Below, one piece after another: positions 7,313 to 10,901 of a stretch of 10,901 nucleotides of DNA. The stretch is taken from NCBI GenBank assembly GCA_009923685.1, contig RFTA01000012.1:1-10901 (forward strand). Direction: 5' to 3'. The stretch comes from Actinomycetota bacterium. Its GTDB lineage: Bacteria > Actinomycetota > Acidimicrobiia > Acidimicrobiales > Ilumatobacteraceae. Made by a program: the position numbers and the translations under genes. Under the pieces are notes generated by a model that was given only the letters and a program-made list of their open reading frames with translations, was not told the DNA's origin and searched no databases. Every line of letters begins with the position of its first letter. Position 1 is the first letter of the stretch.

Positions 7313-9058
7313 ATGCCCTCGGTTCGGGTAGCGCGAGTCGTGCCCGATGTTACGGGTGTCGACAAAATTTTTGATTATTTGGTGCCTGAAGCACTCGGTG
7401 ACCAAGTTCGTATTGGTTCTCGTGTGCGGGTGCCTTTGCACGGCCGAAATGTTGCTGGTTGGGTGGTCGAACTCGGCGAACCTAGTTCGGGACTTGAAAT
7501 CGCAAAAATAAAAAGCGTGATCAAAGTGCTGGGTCTGGGTGCAACAAAAGAAATTATTGAACTCGCGATTTGGGCGACAAAGCGCTGGGCAGGAAGATTG
7601 CGTTCATTCATCTCGACTGCAGCACCAGAAACGCTTGTTAAAACTGTGCCAGCTTCGCGCTACATGCCAAGGGCAATAAATCACACCTCGGAACCATTTG
7701 AAAAGATCAAAAATTTTGGAGGCGGGCTGTTAATTCTCGCGCCATTGACAAATTTGACCCCATTGATTTCGGCGATTGTGTGCGATGGGCCGACGATCGT
7801 AATAATGCCAACGCAGCATCGTGTAAAACTCTTGGCGGCCGCCCTTAAAGCCAACAACTTTTCGGTAGCGCAGTGGCCAAATGACTGGGCGATGGCTTAC
7901 GGCGGAGTTGATGTTGTCATTGGCACACGCAGCGTGGTTTGGTCGCCGGTCGAAAAATTCACCAACATCGTCGTAGTCGATGAACATGACGATTTGCTAC
8001 AAGAAGAAAGAAGCCCCACTTGGCATGCACGAGATGTGGCTATTGAGCGTGCCGCACGGGCTGGTGCTCGATGTATTTTGCTTTCACCAATTCCGTCTTT
8101 GGTCGCGCGAAAATGGGCGAATGGCCGCATCGTTTTAGAGCCACAAAATTTGTGGCCGCAAATGTTGATTGTCGACCGCAACCAAGACGAACAGTGGAGT
8201 CGATCATTGATTTCATCCGAATTAATCGCCGAGTTACGCGACAAGTCGCGGCGGGTTGTATGTGTCCTGAATACCAAGGGTCGTGCTCGATTGACCGCTT
8301 GCGGTTCGTGTCGTGCCGTTTTGCGATGCGAGAAGTGTGACGCGGCTTTGAGTCAACTCGATGGAATCAATCTGATCTGTCCGAGGTGTGGCCAAACCAG
8401 ACCTGTCATCTGCCAACTTTGCGGTTCAAGTAGTTGTGCGGTGCTTAAACCTGGGGTCGCTCGGCTTCGCGAAGAGCTTGAAGCCGCGGCGAATCGTACG
8501 GTATTTGAAGTAACAGCAGCAACCGAGTCTGTCAACGAACGCGCCAATGTTTTCGTCGGCACCGAGGCAGTACTACATCGAGTACAGAGTGCCGACACCG
8601 TCGTGTTTCTTGACATCGACTCAGAGTTGCTGGCGCCGCGGTATCGCGCCAATGAAATTGTCGCGACACTCATCATCCATGCAATTCGGCTTGTTGGGCG
8701 CTCAACTAAAAGTCCGAAAATTTTGATTCAGACGCACACACCGGATAATGCACTATTGGTCGCATTGAAGACAGGAGACTTCAATGACTATTTTGCTGAC
8801 GACGAGATGCGTCGGTCACTGTTGAAGTTTCCTCCATTCGGTTCAATAGCCCAAGTGACTGGCAAGGGTGCCAAGTTGTTTCTCGATTCAATTGCCGAGT
8901 CACTCGAGTTTTCTTCTGTCGTGCAAACCATGAATAAAGACACAGACAATGGGCTGGCTCGCGCAGATAGTTGGCAGCAGTTGACCGAGGTGCTTATGAA
9001 CGCGAAGCGACCCGCAAAGTCTCGACTGTCGGTGCATATTGACCCACCGCGAATATAG
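7313..9058 (+). CDS. priA: Degenerate (helicase-dead type) primosomal protein N' PriA
   Basis: PriA recognises stalled forks and helps reload the replisome. This one has 581 residues against about 730 in E. coli. The 3'-DNA-end-binding domain is clear (residues 1-95, with FDYLVPEALGDQVRIGSRVRVPLHGRNVAGWVV). The helicase core has decayed: where E. coli has GVTGSGKT, residues 144-152 here have no glycines and no lysine (P150 replaces K). A relic DEHD (223-226) in VVVDEHDDLLQEE and the HARD motif remain. Motif VI (usually QVAGRAGR) reads HAIRLVGR. The zinc domain is intact with four Cys pairs: C330/C333, C339/C342, C356/C359, C367/C370. The C-terminus (SVHIDPPRI) is normal, so the shortening is internal and not a truncation. 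Loss of Walker A is known in actinobacterial PriA and suggests a structural loading role, not an unwinding one. The reading frame is intact. Confidence 0.87.
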   Translation: MPSVRVARVVPDVTGVDKIFDYLVPEALGDQVRIGSRVRVPLHGRNVAGWVVELGEPSSGLEIAKIKSVIKVLGLGATKEIIELAIWATKRWAGRLRSFISTAAPETLVKTVPASRYMPRAINHTSEPFEKIKNFGGGLLILAPLTNLTPLISAIVCDGPTIVIMPTQHRVKLLAAALKANNFSVAQWPNDWAMAYGGVDVVIGTRSVVWSPVEKFTNIVVVDEHDDLLQEERSPTWHARDVAIERAARAGARCILLSPIPSLVARKWANGRIVLEPQNLWPQMLIVDRNQDEQWSRSLISSELIAELRDKSRRVVCVLNTKGRARLTACGSCRAVLRCEKCDAALSQLDGINLICPRCGQTRPVICQLCGSSSCAVLKPGVARLREELEAAANRTVFEVTAATESVNERANVFVGTEAVLHRVQSADTVVFLDIDSELLAPRYRANEIVATLIIHAIRLVGRSTKSPKILIQTHTPDNALLVALKTGDFNDYFADDEMRRSLLKFPPFGSIAQVTGKGAKLFLDSIAESLEFSSVVQTMNKDTDNGLARADSWQQLTEVLMNAKRPAKSRLSVHIDPPRI

Positions 9059-9094
9059 ATATTTGAACACCACCATTTAGATAGCCTTGGTTGG

Positions 9095-9616
9095 GTGAGT
9101 TACGACATCAGAACTTTCGGTGATCCAGTGTTGAAAACCTGCGCCGCAGAGATCACGAATATTGATGCAAAATTGATCAAACTGACCGACGAAATGTTTG
9201 AAATCATGTATCAGGCGCCTGGTTTGGGTCTTGCGGCACCTCAAATCGGTATTCAAAAACAACTTTTTGTCTACGATGTCGACGATCAACCTCAGGTTTT
9301 GATCAATCCAAAAATTATCGAGTCAAGCGGTGAATGGGTTTACGACGAAGGTTGCCTGTCGATCCCTGGGCTTTACGTCGAGATGCTGCGACCTAAGCTC
9401 GTGCTCGTCGAGGCGACAAATCTTGATGGCAATACGATTCAAATTGAAGCCGATGAACTCTTGGCGAGGCTGTTTCAACACGAAATCGATCATCTTCAAG
9501 GTGTGTTGATGTTCGAAAGAATGACACCCGATCAACGCAAACAAGCGCTCGCCGAATATCGACGACGTGAAACTATCCCTGGCGAAAGCGAACCGACGCA
9601 CCTCAAACTTTCGTGA
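9095..9616 (+). CDS. def: Peptide deformylase
   Basis: Def removes the formyl group from the initiator methionine of new proteins, acting at the ribosome exit. The product has 173 residues (family 150-190). All three family motifs are present: GLGLAAPQIG (43-52, with Q50), EGCLSIPG (85-92, metal ligand C87), and QHEIDHLQG (128-136, ligands H129 and H133, catalytic E130). This is the type 1 pattern. The GTG at 9095 is the only usual start codon in frame after the upstream stop, and MSYDIRTFGDPVL fits the usual N-terminus. No Shine-Dalgarno is visible in the 36-base gap after priA. The stop overlaps the GTG of fmt by four bases (GTGA), so the enzymes that add and remove the formyl group are probably coupled. 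A charged tail of about 25 residues follows the last motif helix. Confidence 0.96.
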   Translation: MSYDIRTFGDPVLKTCAAEITNIDAKLIKLTDEMFEIMYQAPGLGLAAPQIGIQKQLFVYDVDDQPQVLINPKIIESSGEWVYDEGCLSIPGLYVEMLRPKLVLVEATNLDGNTIQIEADELLARLFQHEIDHLQGVLMFERMTPDQRKQALAEYRRRETIPGESEPTHLKLS

Positions 9617-10548
9617 AGTCGCTAGCACCATTGCCGATTGCAGGCGTCACCAGCGTCGTGTTTTTTGGTACACCTGAAATTGCGGTGCCATATCTGCAGG
9701 CTCTTGTCTCAAACAACATCGCAGTTGAAATGGTCGTTACTCGACCAGACGTGAGAAGGGGTCGCGGACGAGACGTCTCGGCGAGCCCGGTAAAAATCGC
9801 TGCGCAAAAACTCGGCATCCGTGTTTCTCACGAAATCAACGATGTCTTGACGCTCGCCAACGAGTCACAGAACCTTTTAGGTGTCGTGGTTGCGTTTGGT
9901 GAATTGATTTCAATTGATGTTCTGTCGCAAGTTCCGATGATCAACGTGCATTTTTCACTCTTGCCACGATGGCGTGGTGCAGCCCCTGTTGAGCGGGCAA
10001 TTTTGAGCGGCGATGGTAAGACGGGCGTTTGTATTATGCGAGTTGTCGAAAAACTCGACGAAGGCGAAGTCTTTGATCGTCAAGAAGTCATCATTGACGA
10101 CTCTGATGATGTCGATTCATTGCGCAAAAAATTGAACGAAGTTGCAGTCAAGATGTTGCTGAGAATTGTCAAACTCGGTTTTAGTACTGGCACTTCACAA
10201 ACTGGCGAAGTTAGTTATGCAAAGAAGATAAAGACTGCCGACCTACTGATTGATTGGCACGAGGCTTCTAATCAGATTTTGCGACAGGTGCGCGTAGGTG
10301 GAGCCTTCACTTTCGTCAATGGTCGCAGGCTGAAGATTGTGCGGGCCCATACGGTGCCGAAAAAATCTCAAGAATTCAAAAACGGTCAGGTCTACGAACT
10401 CGGTAAGTCGTCGTGTCTTGTCGCCACTGGCGATGGTGCATTGGCGATAGAGGTTGTGCAACCAGAAGGCAAGTCTGAAATGTCAGTCGAAGAATGGTTG
10501 CGAGGTGCTCGACTCGATGCCGAAGCAATATTTGGTGCGCCGAATTGA
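9613..10548 (+). CDS. fmt: Methionyl-tRNA formyltransferase
   Basis: Fmt transfers a formyl group from 10-formyltetrahydrofolate to initiator methionyl-tRNA. The product has 311 residues, normal for the family. After a 12-residue lead, VVFFGTPEIAVP (15-26) opens the Rossmann domain. The catalytic set is N111 and H113 in NVHFSLLPRWRGAAP, and D149 in KLDEGEV; all three lie exactly three residues beyond the E. coli positions (108, 110, 146). The usual NVHPSLLPRWRG has F in place of P. The C-terminal tRNA-binding domain begins near SYAKKIKTADLLIDW. The usual NPWPGAW-type segment is shortened to VRVGGAFTFVNGRRLKI, which may be a lineage trait. The GTG start is set by the overlap with def. The stop is one base from the stop of the opposing DUF1844-like gene, so no terminator lies between them. 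Confidence 0.95.
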   Translation: MKSLAPLPIAGVTSVVFFGTPEIAVPYLQALVSNNIAVEMVVTRPDVRRGRGRDVSASPVKIAAQKLGIRVSHEINDVLTLANESQNLLGVVVAFGELISIDVLSQVPMINVHFSLLPRWRGAAPVERAILSGDGKTGVCIMRVVEKLDEGEVFDRQEVIIDDSDDVDSLRKKLNEVAVKMLLRIVKLGFSTGTSQTGEVSYAKKIKTADLLIDWHEASNQILRQVRVGGAFTFVNGRRLKIVRAHTVPKKSQEFKNGQVYELGKSSCLVATGDGALAIEVVQPEGKSEMSVEEWLRGARLDAEAIFGAPN

Positions 10549-10549
10549 A

Positions 10550-10858
10550 TTAACTATTTTCGGTTGTCAACTTGACATAAACCAAACGAATATTCGCCAA
10601 CGCATCTTTGAAAGTTTCGTGTTCTTCGCCAAGTCGACTGCCGAGCGCATCAACGATTGCCGCAAGTGCGTCAATTGCCAATCGTGCGTCTTCGAATCTT
10701 GGTGGGTTCGCACCAAGATGTATTGCTGCCAGTTCGTAGAGTCCGATCACATGGTTGGCAACCACCACATTGGCGGGTGTTTCGGCGAGGCGTGCGCGAG
10801 CTTCAGCCAAAGCCAAGTCTTGGTCTGAGGTGGGGTTGTCACTCATTTGCGCTACCAT
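10550..10858 (-). CDS. DUF1844-like small hypothetical protein
   Basis: This is a helical protein of up to 102 residues with no signal peptide or membrane segment. The core ELAAIHLGANPPRFEDARLAIDALAAIV, followed by HETFKDALANIRLVYVKL, follows the DUF1844 pattern: a helix with A-x-x-LG, then D-x-x-A-R-x-x-IDAL, then a closing helix ending in LR/L-x-x-x-Y. The function of the family is unknown. In several actinobacteria, as I recall, the DUF1844 gene lies beside infC-rpmI-rplT. The gene faces fmt with one base between the stops. Two starts are possible: ATG at 10858 (used here) and ATG at 10846, giving 98 residues beginning MSDNPTSDQD; neither has a clear ribosome-binding site. CATAAT (10862-10857 on this strand) resembles a -10 box, and if real it would favour the shorter form. 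The family call is by pattern memory, not a search. Confidence 0.72.
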   Translation of the reverse strand: MVAQMSDNPTSDQDLALAEARARLAETPANVVVANHVIGLYELAAIHLGANPPRFEDARLAIDALAAIVDALGSRLGEEHETFKDALANIRLVYVKLTTENS

Positions 10859-10875
10859 TATGGCTTAGCAAAAGT

Positions 10876-10889
10876 GGAAACTAGTTTCC
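10876..10889. repeat. Perfect 14-bp palindrome, operator-like
   Basis: GGAAACTAGTTTCC is a perfect palindrome centred between 10882 and 10883. With one extra C it extends to GTGGAAACTAGTTTCCCAC (10874-10892). It lies 17 bases upstream of the longer start of the DUF1844-like gene, in the only non-coding stretch at the right edge. It could be a binding site for a dimeric regulator serving this gene and whatever lies to the right. On the - strand the arms are followed by TTTT, so a weak terminator for a - strand gene beyond the edge is also possible. Confidence 0.42.
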
Positions 10890-10901
10890 CACCTTGCCAC
10901 A

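Noticed and set aside
7897..8277. 126-residue open frame on the - strand within priA
   Set aside because: The composition is that of a shadow frame (Ser/Thr/Arg-rich) with no motif, opposite an intact gene.
9063..9087. Possible promoter before def (TTGAAC at 9063 and TAGCCT at 9082)
   Set aside because: The spacer is only 13 bases and TAGCCT matches the -10 consensus at three positions, so chance is a sufficient explanation.
10566..10576. Hyphenated palindrome GTCAACTTGAC inside the end of the DUF1844-like gene, as a terminator for fmt
   Set aside because: A one-base centre cannot form a hairpin loop, there is no T-run, and it lies in coding sequence.
10454..10828. 124-residue + strand open frame spanning the fmt end and the DUF1844-like gene
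   Set aside because: It is Cys- and Ser-rich with no family resemblance. The opposite frame has a coherent helical protein with a known domain pattern.
1..10901. Novel defence system, mobile element, CRISPR array or biosynthetic cluster
   Set aside because: Every coding stretch is assigned to a core family in an order close to the conserved actinobacterial one. There are no integrase, transposase, direct-repeat or tRNA-edge signals.

Overview
The window looks like a housekeeping stretch of an actinobacterial chromosome. The best lineage guess is Acidimicrobiia or a similar moderate-G+C planktonic group: base composition is roughly half G+C by eye, there is an actinobacteria-specific mIHF gene, PriA is the helicase-dead actinobacterial type, and the gene order is close to the block carB-pyrD-pyrF-mihF-gmk-rpoZ-coaBC-metK-priA-fmt known from Streptomyces and relatives. 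The phylum is fairly secure. The class is an inference.

Layout: ten genes run on the + strand with very short gaps. They are the carA 3' part (cut by the left edge), carB, pyrD, mihF, gmk, rpoZ, metK, priA, def and fmt. One DUF1844-like gene on the - strand faces fmt tail to tail with a single base between the stop codons. No gene-free stretch is longer than about 75 bases. There is no tRNA, rRNA, CRISPR array, insertion sequence or prophage signal.

How the genes fit together: carA, carB and pyrD make carbamoyl phosphate and orotate for pyrimidine synthesis and overlap by 1 and 4 bases. mihF and gmk overlap by 4 bases and link a nucleoid DNA-bending protein with GMP-to-GDP phosphorylation. 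rpoZ encodes RNA polymerase omega, and metK makes S-adenosylmethionine. priA encodes a replication-restart factor that has lost its ATPase motifs. def and fmt form the formyl-methionine cycle of translation initiation and overlap by 4 bases.

The signals worth a second look are small. They are a possible leaderless promoter for mihF, two tandem hairpins with a TATACT box in the gmk-rpoZ gap, a perfect 14-bp palindrome at the right edge, and the absence of pyrF, pyrK and coaBC from places where relatives often carry them. I see no new defence, mobile or biosynthetic system here.
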